Under the pieces are notes generated by a model. That model was not told the origin of the DNA. It saw nothing but the letters and a program-made list of their open reading frames with translations, and did no database searches. A program made the position numbers and the translations under genes. From assembly GCF_024713945.1 (NCBI RefSeq), contig NC_134681.1:3945501-4009500 (forward strand): a DNA stretch of 64,000 nt. The letters are read 5' to 3'. This stretch comes from Dermatophagoides farinae (taxonomy: Eukaryota > Arthropoda > Arachnida > Sarcoptiformes > Pyroglyphidae). Each line of letters starts with the position of its first letter. The first letter of the stretch is position 1. Of the stretch, positions 17,369 to 28,160 are shown piece after piece.

Positions 17369-19830
17369 GTTTGTGTAATAAAACGAAATCGATCGATATT
17401 TTGTACAATTCAGAAAATGATTCTATTGGCGAAAATAAAAATAGAATGACAAAAATATGTTGTTATTTGTATCAGTAAAAGTAAGAAATTTTCAAATTTT
17501 TCCCCGGGAACTTATGACTATGATGTTGATGATTGCTATGGCAATCATATACAAATGTTCTTTCTGTTCCTCTCTCTCTCTCTCCCTCTGTCACACACAC
17601 ACTGCCATTTTCTCAATTGTAACCACCTTAGTTTGGTGGGACCAAAAAAAAAAAAAAACATTGGCCTTGATCGTCAATTTGAACCTTTGATGGTGGTACT
17701 TTGATATTTAGTTATTTTTTATTGATTTAAAATTTATATTTTTAAAACCAAAAAAAAAAAAAAAAAACTAGTGCATAGCTTGAAAGTTTGAAATTCCATT
17801 AAATTCAGAATCCATACCGTACGATGATGAAAGAATCAGGACAAGAGAACAAAAAAAAATCGAATACAAAACAAAACCGAAAACCAGAAAAAAAAATTTG
17901 ACGAAATTCTCGGTCGAACATCATTTCATTATTACAGAATTGATATTGATTCTATTCTCTCTCTCTCTCACTTGATTCCATAAAATGCATATAAAAGTTT
18001 TTCATCATTATCATCATTTCATTTTCGATATCCATTCATCCAGACACACACACATACACAAACAGACATTGAATTCAATTTCATTGGAATGTTTTTCTTG
18101 TCTCTCATTTGAAAAATGAATGTAGAACATTCCCAACACTTTAAAATGAATCAAATCAATGCAATACACACAAAAAAAGTTTTTTTTTTATTTGGCTGAA
18201 TTGAATTTGCCCCATGGTTTCATGATGGTGGCGGTGGTGGTAATCTTGGTGGTGGTGGTGATGATATCACACACATTCCACTATTTGTTTTTTGTTCCAT
18301 TCATTGATGATTTTTATTTGATTTCAATTTATTTTATTCTTGAAATCATCACCGAATTTATGAATGGATGAATGAATGGATAACTGGCTGTATTATGCGA
18401 AACAAACAAACATACACGGGTGAATGGTTATCCATTTTGTGATATAATATAATGGATTGTTGGTGAAAATAACAAAAAAAAAGAAAAAAAATTAAAAGAA
18501 AAAAACCAGAATACCAGTGACTGGACTGTTCCATTTTTTTTTGCCTGAAACGATATTTGTTTGTTCAAAATATTCACATTTTTATTGTATATATGTCATG
18601 ACATGAATGAAAATTTAAAACCAGAAACCAAAACCCAAAAAAAATGATGATGATGATGATAAACGAAGTAAAACATCAAAATGTCAATGAAATTGAAAGT
18701 GAGAGAAAAAAAATCATTATTTTTTTTGAGTTATTTTCCATTCTCCATTCTTCATCATCACCATTATTTTGTTATTACAGTCTCGGTTTGATTTTTCATT
18801 TTTGTTGTTGTTGTTGTTTTGCCTTCACTTCCTTGTGTTGGTGTAACTTTAGCTTTTATTTTATTTCGCTGAATATTCAATATCCATCCACCACAAAGGA
18901 ATAAAGTTGTTGTAGAGGTAAAAATTCTTTTGATGTTTTATTTTTATTGAAAATTTATTGTCGTTTTGAAGATTTTTCATTTTTCACTCATCACTCATCA
19001 TCATCATCATCATCATCAAATGACTGATTCACACATATGATGAATTATGATGATCGAGCAGCTTGCTGATTGCAAAGAATTTTGAGAGAGAGAAAATAAA
19101 TTTTTTTCCCACTTTAGATCATAATATATGTACATTCGGAATGGATGGATGGATGATGATGTGAATTTATTTTGTGGAATTTTTTTTTTTTTTGCTTTTC
19201 TATCATTTGTGTTTGTTTGTTTGTTTTCTACCGTGTACACTTGGGAATGTGTGTGTGTAGGTGGCGACAACAACAACAACAACAACGGCATCATTTGTAA
19301 GTGACAAAAAAATATATATTTCCAAGATTATTATCATTTTTTATAAACTTAAATGAGCAACAACAACACCCCCAAAAAAAAAAATCCAGACAGTCATAGG
19401 TCGTCGGTTTTGGGTGTTGTTGTTGTTGTCGTTCACCATTTTCCTTTTGGATCACAGCGATGATCATGATGATGATGGAACGTGTAGCGTAAACGTACTG
19501 ATAAGAATTTGTTGTTTTTTTTTTGGTTCCATGATTTTTTCTTTCGGTGACATTATTCTGTGTTGTTTGTGCATGTATGTGACATCAATCATCCATCATA
19601 GAAGCTAGAAGAATACACACCGTTGACACATACAAAAAAAATAAACAAATTTTTTTTCTGGTGAAAGGAAAACACAAACACAAAATTAAAAACAGTATGA
19701 AAAAAAAAGAATACATCCATTTATCGATCGATTCAAATATATGATGTTTATCGCCATTATTATCATCATCATCATGATGGTGATGATGAAAATCCATTGT
19801 CATGCATAGTAATAATTGTCGTTGTTGTTG

Positions 19831-19882
19831 TGGTGGTGGCGGTGGTGATGGTGATGGTGGTGGTGGTGATGGTGGTGGTGGT
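19831..19882. repeat. (GGT/GAT)n minisatellite-like tract
   Basis: About 52 bp built of GGT with GGC and GAT variants, markedly G-rich on the plus strand against an AT-rich background. Closely spaced GG pairs could in principle support a two-tier G-quadruplex or an R-loop if transcribed. Its minus-strand translation is Pro/Ser-rich, which explains an apparently proline-rich open frame there; I do not call that frame a gene. Confidence 0.9.
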
Positions 19883-22800
19883 AAATCGAGTCTATTGAAT
19901 TTCATGAATACGATGAATGAGAAATGAGAAGCAACAAAAAAATTTTTTTTTTTTTATTCAATGAAATGAAATGAGTTTTTTTCTTTCACATTTCATTTCA
20001 TTATTCAGTAGATGAAAAAAAAAAATTTTTTTTTGTTCATGGGTGTTGTTGATGATGATGATCATGATCATCATCATCGTGATGATAATGATGATGATGA
20101 AAGTGTCATATGATACGATCCAAACCAAACAAACAAACAAGAAAAAAAATGATTCAATGCCTTAGAAAGGATTTACTGCCTAGAATCAGATTTCTATTTA
20201 CTAAAAAAAATAGAGAAAAAAAACGACGGGAACAAAAAATTATCGGTAGATGATATGTATGTGTGTGTGTGTGTGTGTATGGAACTAATGGATTTTTTTC
20301 CAGTTGAATTCTGATCAAAGAAAAAGAATATAAACACACACACACACACACACACATTCATTCATTTCATTTCAAAGTCAGTTATGAGGAATGAACAAAC
20401 ATAACCGATACGTATGATATTTTTAATCCACATATATAATAATAATAATAATAATTTGTATATTTATGATGAAAAATCATCATGATGATGAATAAAATAA
20501 CCGAATCAAATGTGATATTGATGTTACAAACAGAATTGATTTTTTTTTTTTTTTTGAAACTGAATAAAAAAAAATCAAATTCTTTCATGTTTGTTTGTTT
20601 ATTTGTTTTGTGTATTTGGCATTTTATATAAATAAATTTTAAAATTCATACATATCCACGTTATTTGATATTTTTGGCCGCTATCTACACAACACTAGTA
20701 TTTACACTAGTAGTCATCCATCGACAGTAGTGTTGAAATAGAAAAACATTAGGGTTGACTTGATTTCAAATGGACCGTAATTTAAAAGTTTATCCAACAT
20801 GGAGAGAGCGAGAGAAAGTGATTACCAAACTATTAACACACGGTGGCTGATATGTACAGGAAAAAAAAAATTTTTCTTTCTTTCTCTTTTTCTTTTTAGA
20901 ATCAAGAAAAAAAAATCGACAATTAGGTGATTCTGTTTATTTCAAACTCAATTTATTCACAACAATAATGATAATGTGTGTGCGTGTGCGTGCGCATGCA
21001 TAAACAAATGTTGCATGAAGAATTGGTTTTTGTTTAGCGGTTTTTATCACCAACATTCTATATTCAAATGAATAGAATTCATTCATTCATTTTATTCATG
21101 TATGAATTTTTTTGTGTGTTTTTGTTGTTGTTGTTGTTGTTATCGTTAGTAATATGTTACACGAAAAAAAACTAATGCTAATGATTTGTTGATGATGATG
21201 ATGATGATTATGATATGCAGAATTATTTTGATAAAAGAATTGAAGAATTTCAAATTTCTCTTCTCTTCTCTTTTCATCATGATCATCAACATCATTATCA
21301 TTCATTGAAAGGGACTATACAATGAATTAAATTGTGAAAATGATTCATTTTTTGCAGAAAATTTTTTGTTTGTTTGTTTGCTTTGTTTATTCGCATGAAT
21401 TGTCACGTGCAGAATTATCATTATCATCATCAACATACGATTATTGGTTCAATCAAAAAAAAAAAAAAAAAAAAACAGCCACATTCCGTATGTTTTCGTC
21501 ATTTTGATTGTCAGGAAATCATGAATTTGATGATGAAAACACACACACACACACACACGCACACAGGCATTGTGAGAAAGGAAAAAAAACAATTCATTGA
21601 CATTCATTGATGGTAGGAAATAAAAACAGAAAAAAAATCTAGTTGATGACCCCAACCCGAACAAAGTTTATGACCTTTTAAATAGCAACACATCCATATG
21701 ACATTTGTTAAATGATAGATAAATATTGTTGTGAGCAGGAAAAAAAGAAAGAAAAAAAACGCCTTGAAGCCAATTCCGTTTGCACTAATCATCATCATCA
21801 TCAGAATAATAACCGCCGTTGCCGCAATCATCAATCTGGTTCCAACATCATCATCATCATCATCATCAGTGAAATTCTTTTCTGGTTTAGTTTTTTTTCC
21901 TTGGTTACCCATACACACATATGTGTAAGAGAGAAAGAGAGAGAATTTTGGGATTTCATTGGAATCTCTCCATGGGTTATATGTGTGTGTGCGTGTATAT
22001 GCTCTGATTTATCGATAATTTTGTTTCATTTCATTTCATTTATATTGTTGACGTGCTTGTTGTTTTTACTACGGGCACACACAGACACACACACACACAC
22101 ACAGAATCATCATAATGAGTGAGGGAAGAGAATAAAAAAAAATCGGTAATTATTTTGTTCGTTATATACCGTTGATGTGTTTGTATGTACAACATTCATT
22201 TCATTTCATTTTCAGTATTTCAATGAAACGTATTTTTTTCTGTTCATTTCGATTACTGTACATTTGATTCATTTGATTAGATTTATACCACTGTTGTTGT
22301 TGTTGTCGTCATTTTCTTTATTTTTGTTTTGTTTTATCATTCATTCAATGATGATGATGATGATGGTAAATATTGGACTGATGAAACAGTTCTACGTTTG
22401 TTTGTTTGCCGGTCATTTAGTATTGGTAGCAATAATAATAACGACAACAACAACAACAACATCATTGATGATGATGATGATGATGACAATCAAAATTACA
22501 GCCAAATCAATACAATAGGGACTATGATGTTGATGATTGAGATTATCCCCATAGGAAAATACAAAAAAAAAGAAAATATCTATAAAATATCCAAAGAAGA
22601 AGTAGAAAAACAAATTGGCTTTGATATTTGAACCAGAAAACTAGACCAAAAAAAAAAATCAATGGTTCTGGAACCAAAGATTGAATATATAACAAAACAA
22701 AAAAAAACAAACAGTAATCGATAATGGTAATCCCATGGAGCCGTCGTCTGGTCGTGTGTTTGTATCGTTTTGTTGTTATATAATCAAAATAATAATAATA

Positions 22801-23442
22801 AAAAAAGTTTGATGCTAATCAGACAAATAAATAGACAGAGAGCCAAAGAGCAGCAGCAGCACGTTATTACAAATAGGTTTTCATGACCCTATGGGTTGAT
22901 GTCATGGATGAAAAAAAAAACCATGACAATAGCTGGAAAAGAGATTTTCTTTTTGTTTTCTATTTGTTTGTTTGTTTGAAGATTCTTATGTTTTTTTTTG
23001 TTGTTGTTGTTGTTCAATTTGGACCATGAACACAAGTGAGTGGAAATAAAAAACGAATTTGTTTCCATTTTGGTTATCTATGGTTTTGCATTCATTCAAT
23101 TTTTTTCTCTTCCTATTTCATTGTTGTTTATCAAAAGTTTAGGATCTTTTTTATCCTATGTATCCTTTGTACCAGCGTTAAACACGTGGCCATTAACTGG
23201 CTATGATTCTGGTGTTTGGAAAAAAAAAATTTATAAATCACAGCTACTACTACTGCTGCTACTGCTGCTGCTATAGTATTATTGATCGCGATGGTGATGG
23301 TGATGGTGAAACCATTTTAGTTTTTTTTTCTTTCTTTTTTTTTTGGTTCGTTGCATTCAAATTTTATGGAATGTTTTTCTATCTGTCTGTCTGTTTCACC
23401 ATCGTTAAGTGTGTGCCAGAAATTTTTTTTTTTTTTGCATAG

Positions 23443-23542
23443 AATTGAACATCAATTGACTGCCAACTGCAACAAAGTGATTCAAGACGATAAACAAAAA
23501 AAAATTCAAAATTTTATCGAAAAAGTAGATAAAGATAAATGA
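23443..23542 (+). other. Terminal-exon candidate
   Basis: Seen: an uninterrupted T14 tract followed by GCATAG, then one base and 32 open codons ending in TGA. The peptide begins IEHQLTANCNKVIQDD and is hydrophilic, with an alternating charged pattern compatible with a helix; it is not a translated microsatellite. No poly-A signal is obvious right after the stop. I recognise no family. The acceptor is good, but there is no partner exon I can name. Confidence 0.15.
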
Positions 23543-24814
23543 AAAAAAAAGAAAAGAAACAAATCTCATGATGACCAATGTGTCTGTGTGCGTATGTGTG
23601 AAAATAGTCGTCTTTCTTTCCATATTAGTCATTTTTTTTTCTTTATTTCTCATCATCAAATCTTCATGTTTCTTACGTTCATCAAACGTAAAGAGACGAA
23701 AGATTTTTTTTTCTGCCTAAACAAATATTTACACTGACACACACACACACACACACAAAAAAAACATTGTAAAAATGACACGTGTTACATACACACATCA
23801 ATTTGATTGATCAAATTCTTTTCTATTCAGTCATTCATTCATTCATTCTCAATCCATCCATCAAAATTTTTTTTCCTATTTTTGAATGATTGTATGTTCC
23901 AAAAACACACACACACACAAAGTTTCATTTTCAAGTAGGCGTATTTTGTATTGTAGTAAGATAATAGATCAATAGGATACATGTTCATGTCATTGGTGTG
24001 TGTGTGTCTATAATGTGTATGTCAATCAACAATCACGATTCGAATTGTTTGGAAAATTTTTTTTTTGTTCCATTAATACATCATCAAAGAATCAATCTGA
24101 AACCAAAAATCGATAATGGTATCGTCATTGTCCATTTAAGTTATTTTTCTATATACTGCTATCTTTGACCATTTGAGTTAAACTTTTTTTTTCTATTTTT
24201 TCGAAATACTTTTGTTGTTGTTGTCGTCGTCGTTTGCCCCAAATTCACTTTACATTTTTGTTTTTCATTCATTCAAACATTCTATTATTATCATTTATGG
24301 TGAAAAAAAAAATCCTGCCACCACAACTACCACTACTACCACTATTACTAATACCTCATCATCGGGGAAAAAAATGCATTAGTATCATTTATGAATAGTG
24401 AAATCAGGAAATCGAAAAATAAACGGAAATCAAAAAAAAAAGAAAAAGAAATGGAAACTGAAAATCAGTAAAAAAAACCAAGATTTTTTTTCGTTTTTTT
24501 TTATATTGAAGAAACCACAAAAATGATGATGATGATGATGACTTTCATCAGAAACCATTCCATCATCATCATCACCATCATCATCATAATCATAATCATC
24601 GTTGAAAAGGAAATGGAAATGGCATATTTCATCCGAAATGAAATGAACAGAATACATGATTTTTTTTTGTTTTCTGGTACTGATTCTTTTACCGATTAAC
24701 CATTCGTACACACACACACACGAAACTTTGGATCTAGAAACTCCTTTTTTTCTGTTTTTGTTTTTATCAAATAGGAAAAAAAATCCATATATGAAATATC
24801 TCTCTCTAGCTTTA

Positions 24815-24853
<39 letters not shown>

Positions 24854-26302
24854 AAATAAACAAATTCTGATGGATTGTGTTATACACTAAAAATAGATCC
24901 AAAAAAGGAAAGAATATTAAAAACAACAAAAATGCCAAATGCAGACCTGTGTACTTGGCAATCTATGTATGTAAAATGTATGTGTGTGTGTATGTGTTTG
25001 TGGACCACCGGGGATAATAATGTTGCCATGTTGTTGATGATCCATCCACACATTTAGTGATGATGATGATGATGATGATTATTATTATTATGATGACGGC
25101 TTTGAAACGATTGACGAGTGTGAAATGAAAGTGAGAGAAAGAAAGCGAGAAAAAGCTCAAGTTCCAACATAAACATGATCTTTAGTTTCTCTTCATATAG
25201 AAAGAAAAAATACAAATGCCAAACAAAAAAAAAAATTTTTTTTTTTTTTGTACAATCATCAAGAATATTCTATCGCTCTTTTGTTAACGATGGTGGTGGT
25301 GTGTGTGTGTGTGTGTGTATGGGTAAATAGTACTTGCCAAACTACTAAATAAATCAACTCAAATTGTTAATGTTGTTGTTGTTGTTGTTGTTATTAGAAC
25401 TAAAATAATCATTCTGGACACAGAACCAAAACCGAAAAACGAAAATTTCATTTCATTTCATTTTCTTCTTAATGAATTTTTTTCCACATTATGTGTGTTT
25501 GTTTGTGTGTGTGTGTGTGTATGATCCATTTCCGTCCGAAACAACAACCACAAGAATAAATGAAAATTATATGGGTAAGCAATGAAAAAAAAAATAAAAT
25601 AAAAATTATTCATTCACATTAAAAATTGTCTGTAATATGATATTCGTGTAAGCATAGAAACGACCAAAACAATTTGAACATTTGCAAATAAAAAAAAAAG
25701 AATTCATTTCTCTCTCTCTCTCTCTCTCGCTCTCTGTGGCGTTTCTGTTTTGCTCTAGAATCAAAAAAAAAAAATGCTCAAATAACCAAAAAAAAATGTC
25801 ATTGAACAAATTTCATTTCCGGCTATATTATTACAGCAGAAATGAATTTTTTTTGTTTTGTTTTGTGTTTTTGTCTCCGGTCATCATCAAAGTAAAATTA
25901 ATGCCCAAACAAAAGAAGATGAAATAATCATAATAGTTTGATCCATAGGTTGATGAATCTATTATTTTTTGTGTAGGGAGTGATCATCATCGTCATCGTC
26001 AGCAGCATTGGTGATTGTCCCTTGTGTCCAATTATCCAAACATCGTCATCATCATCATCATCATCGTGATCATCAAAAAAAAAAAAAAAAATGTTCACAA
26101 TGAATGGGAATGAACTTTTTTTTTCTCTGTGTATACAGTTCATAGTTTGAAAAATGACGATGATGATGATGATGATTATATATTTGAAGAATAATCATTA
26201 TCTAAATGAATATGGAAATTAGTGGTAACCTTTAACCATAAAAAAAAACAACAGCCAGAATAATAATTCTAGTTTTTTTTTAAAGTTTCAATTTTTTTTT
26301 AG
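23543..26302. other. Gene-free repeat mosaic
   Basis: CA/GT arrays (near 23741-23757, 24819-24849, 25299-25318), GAT/ATC runs, a CCA/CTA-rich block near 24318-24352, TTG runs and poly-A/T tracts. A minus-strand frame at 25606-25700 contains a zinc-finger-like string (see findings) without splice signals or ATG. Confidence 0.75.
24819..24849. repeat. (AC)15 microsatellite
   Basis: Perfect AC run of 31 bp, one of the two longest CA/TG arrays in the window (the other is at 37158-37188). Confidence 0.95.
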
Positions 26303-26392
26303 TTCAGGAATAACCGACCAAGCGACCGACCGGTTATCCTTCCGCCGGATCAAACCGACAACAGACCAAACACACGATTGTATGAAATCTAA
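26303..26392 (+). other. Exon candidate in a locally GC-rich island
   Basis: Seen: a T9 tract directly followed by AG, then 29 open codons ending in TAA, beginning FRNNRPSDRPVILPPDQTDN. About half of the first 70 bases are G or C, clearly above the surroundings, and no simple repeat is involved, although the CGACC motif repeats loosely (GACCAAGCGACCGACCGG). A GTATGA donor-like site lies at 26380, so the piece could be internal or terminal. The peptide is Pro/Arg/Asp-rich and likely disordered. No family recognised. Confidence 0.2.
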
Positions 26393-26734
26393 TCCATCAT
26401 TTCCGGTTTTTCTTTATTTTTGTTTCTGTTTTGTTTTGTTCTGCCTTTTTTTCACCCAAATAACTAACTGATCATTATTATCATTAAAAATTATATACAT
26501 AAAGTTGTAATTATCAATTAAATCGTATTGTATTTATCGTTCTTTCATACACACGTGTGTGTGTGTGTGTGCATACCTAGTTCCCGTGTTCCGGTTCAAT
26601 GTCCAGCGTGTGCTTGTGTGTGTGTGTGTGTAAGTGGAAAATTGATCCAACTTGAACTAATAACTGACTTGCTGACTGATTTCCGTTTGATTTTTTTCTT
26701 GTTTCATTTCATCCGGTTTTGTGTCGGTTTTAGT

Positions 26735-26755
26735 AAAAAAAAAAAAAAAAAAAAA
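26735..26755. repeat. A21 homopolymer
   Basis: One of the longest poly-A runs in the window. Many runs of 8-15 exist. It is not preceded by recognisable retroelement sequence or flanked by target-site duplications that I can see, so I do not read it as a retroposon tail. Confidence 0.9.
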
Positions 26756-26823
26756 TAACTTGAATTCTCAAGAGATTTATTAGTTACCAAAAAAAAAAAT
26801 GTTTCTTTTTTCATTTTCTGTTT

Positions 26824-26850
26824 TTGTTGTTGTTGTTGTTGTTGTTGTTG
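26824..26850. repeat. (TTG)9 microsatellite
   Basis: Perfect TTG/CAA array. On the minus strand it gives a Gln run inside the open frame that contains the exon candidate at 26.9-27.1 kb. Confidence 0.93.
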
Positions 26851-26937
26851 CACATTTATTTTCATTGAATCATTAACATCATGATCATCATCATCATCAT
26901 CATATGATGTTGATAAACTTTTCTTGATCTCGCTTAC

Positions 26938-27090
26938 CACATAGCTCATTAACTTATTCAATGTGAAACAAAAATTGTACAATTTTCCATTGTGTCTAGT
27001 TTTTATTCGATATTTGGATCTTATCGGTTTCATTTCAAATATAGCTCCACAATAGCAGCTTGATTCAAATGAAAATTTATGCACGACATA
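26938..27090 (-). other. Exon candidate with good donor
   Basis: Seen on the minus strand: an open frame whose first 50 codons are not repetitive (for example SCYCGAIFEMKPIRSKYRI, then TRHNGKLYNFCFTLNKLMS) and which meets a TATGTG|GTAAGC donor at 26937. Beyond the donor the same frame degenerates into Asp, Gln and Phe runs, consistent with an exon ending there. No ATG starts the frame and a clear acceptor is lacking; AATCAAG at about 27060 is the best guess. Basic and Cys-containing; no family recognised. Confidence 0.2.
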
Positions 27091-27345
27091 TTAAATTGTT
27101 ACCGATTGACTGACTTTTTTTTTGTTGCCTTGACCAAATATAAATAAATGGATCATGATTCTCAAGACAATTCATTCGCTATATGTCTGTTGGTTAGTTG
27201 AATTCCGTTTCCTTATGACACTGCTACTACTACTACTACTACTACAACAAACAAAATAACAAAAAAAACATTCAGATTGGCTTAATTCCTTATTGTAGAT
27301 TCTATTTTGTTATCTTTTTATCTGGAAAATAAATCTCGATTTTCA

Positions 27346-27369
27346 TGTGTGTGTGTGTGTGTGTGTGTG
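27346..27369. repeat. (TG)12 microsatellite
   Basis: Perfect TG run of 24 bp in otherwise AT-rich sequence. Confidence 0.94.
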
Positions 27370-27956
27370 ATATATATTCGAAAAACAACAACAATCGTTA
27401 AATAAATTGAAACAAACGAAGAAAAAAATATCATTGAAAATCCAAAAGGGAAAAACAAAAACTCAATTTTCTCGTTTTTTTTTCTCTGATTCATTTTACA
27501 GGGTTAAAAAAAATAAGTAAATTCCACAAACACACAAATGCATTGACATTTCTTTTGTTTATTTCTCTCTGTATGCGTGCAAGCGTATTTTTTTTCATTT
27601 TTTCTTAGATTCTGGTTGTTGCTGGTGTTGTTGTTATTGTTCAAGATTGTAGAATTTTTTTTTCTCTTCCAATTTCAATTCTTTTTCTTCAATGATTTTT
27701 GACAGACAGCTTATTATATTGTTATTATTATACATTTCTTATTGCCAATTCATCGTCGTCGTCGACGTCTTAGTTGTCATTGTCATTTTTTTCCATTTCT
27801 TTTTTTTCCGTTCGTTTGTTACGTATATAACGCCTTAATCTCACAACAACAACAAGAATCAAGAATAAACAAGGTTTTTTTCTCTAAAAAAAAATCTTGC
27901 CAAAAAAAAACAGAATATATTCAGAATTCACGAAAAATTGAATAAAATATTCGCCA

Positions 27957-28160
27957 TCATTGTCGACGACGATGACGATGATATAACGACCATGTCGATT
28001 TAGATGTGAATGTTTGAAATTGCGTTTCAAAAAAAGATGTGGATGAGAATCGAGAAAAAAAATTTAAATTTAAATTTTCATGTTTCAACCAAAAAGCTTC
28101 CCGCGAAAGCTTTTGCCTTTTTGTTTTCTCATTTGTAAATATACAGAATATTCTTTTCAT
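27957..28160 (-). CDS. Hypothetical 67-aa small ORF
   Basis: ATG at 28160-28158 preceded by AAA, a favourable animal start context. The product begins MKRIFCIFTNEKTKRQKLSR and is basic, with a Phe/Ser-rich middle and a His/Arg tail (HRHRRRQ) encoded by the CGT/CAT repeat at its end. Most of it is not microsatellite-derived. The AAGCTT inverted repeat at 28092-28114 lies inside. No signal peptide or known domain is visible. It could equally be chance; conservation would decide. Confidence 0.18.
   Translation of the reverse strand: MKRIFCIFTNEKTKRQKLSREAFWLKHENLNLNFFSRFSSTSFFETQFQTFTSKSTWSLYHRHRRRQ
28092..28114. other. Inverted repeat, 8-bp perfect arms
   Basis: AAAAGCTT at 28092-28099 and AAGCTTTT at 28107-28114 with a 7-base GC-rich loop (CCCGCGA). 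A short cruciform-capable site within the small ORF on the minus strand. Function unknown. Confidence 0.7.

Larger units (their letters stand above)
16407..23442. other. Gene-free repeat mosaic
   Basis: AT-rich DNA with ATC runs near 16519-16542 and 17252-17280, a TAC run at 17346-17368, GGT-rich tracts near 18221-18260 and 19831-19882, GAT/ATC switch palindromes near 20050-20100, CA/GT runs near 20256-20278 and 20336-20356, poly-A of about 20 near 21456-21475, and TTG/CAA runs. The 20640-20870 stretch is among the least repetitive but contains no open frame of note. A pyrimidine tract with ACAG at about 18780 precedes stop-containing sequence. Confidence 0.75.

Noticed and set aside
17471..17482. 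Donor-like AAAGTAAGA and other isolated GTAAGT sites (for example 8190, 10434, 19291, 54318)
   Set aside because: No acceptor with an open frame precedes them at a plausible distance.
19585..19905. Proline-rich minus frame suggesting a structural protein
   Set aside because: Prolines are the translation of the GGT minisatellite; followed by His and Asp repeat runs.
22177..22631. Overlapping 100-113 codon plus frames
   Set aside because: Met, Thr, Asn and Asp runs from GAT and AAC repeats; all three frames open because the repeats lack stops.
24430..24846. 138-codon minus frame
   Set aside because: Composed of CA, ATC and poly-A/T derived residues; no start in context.
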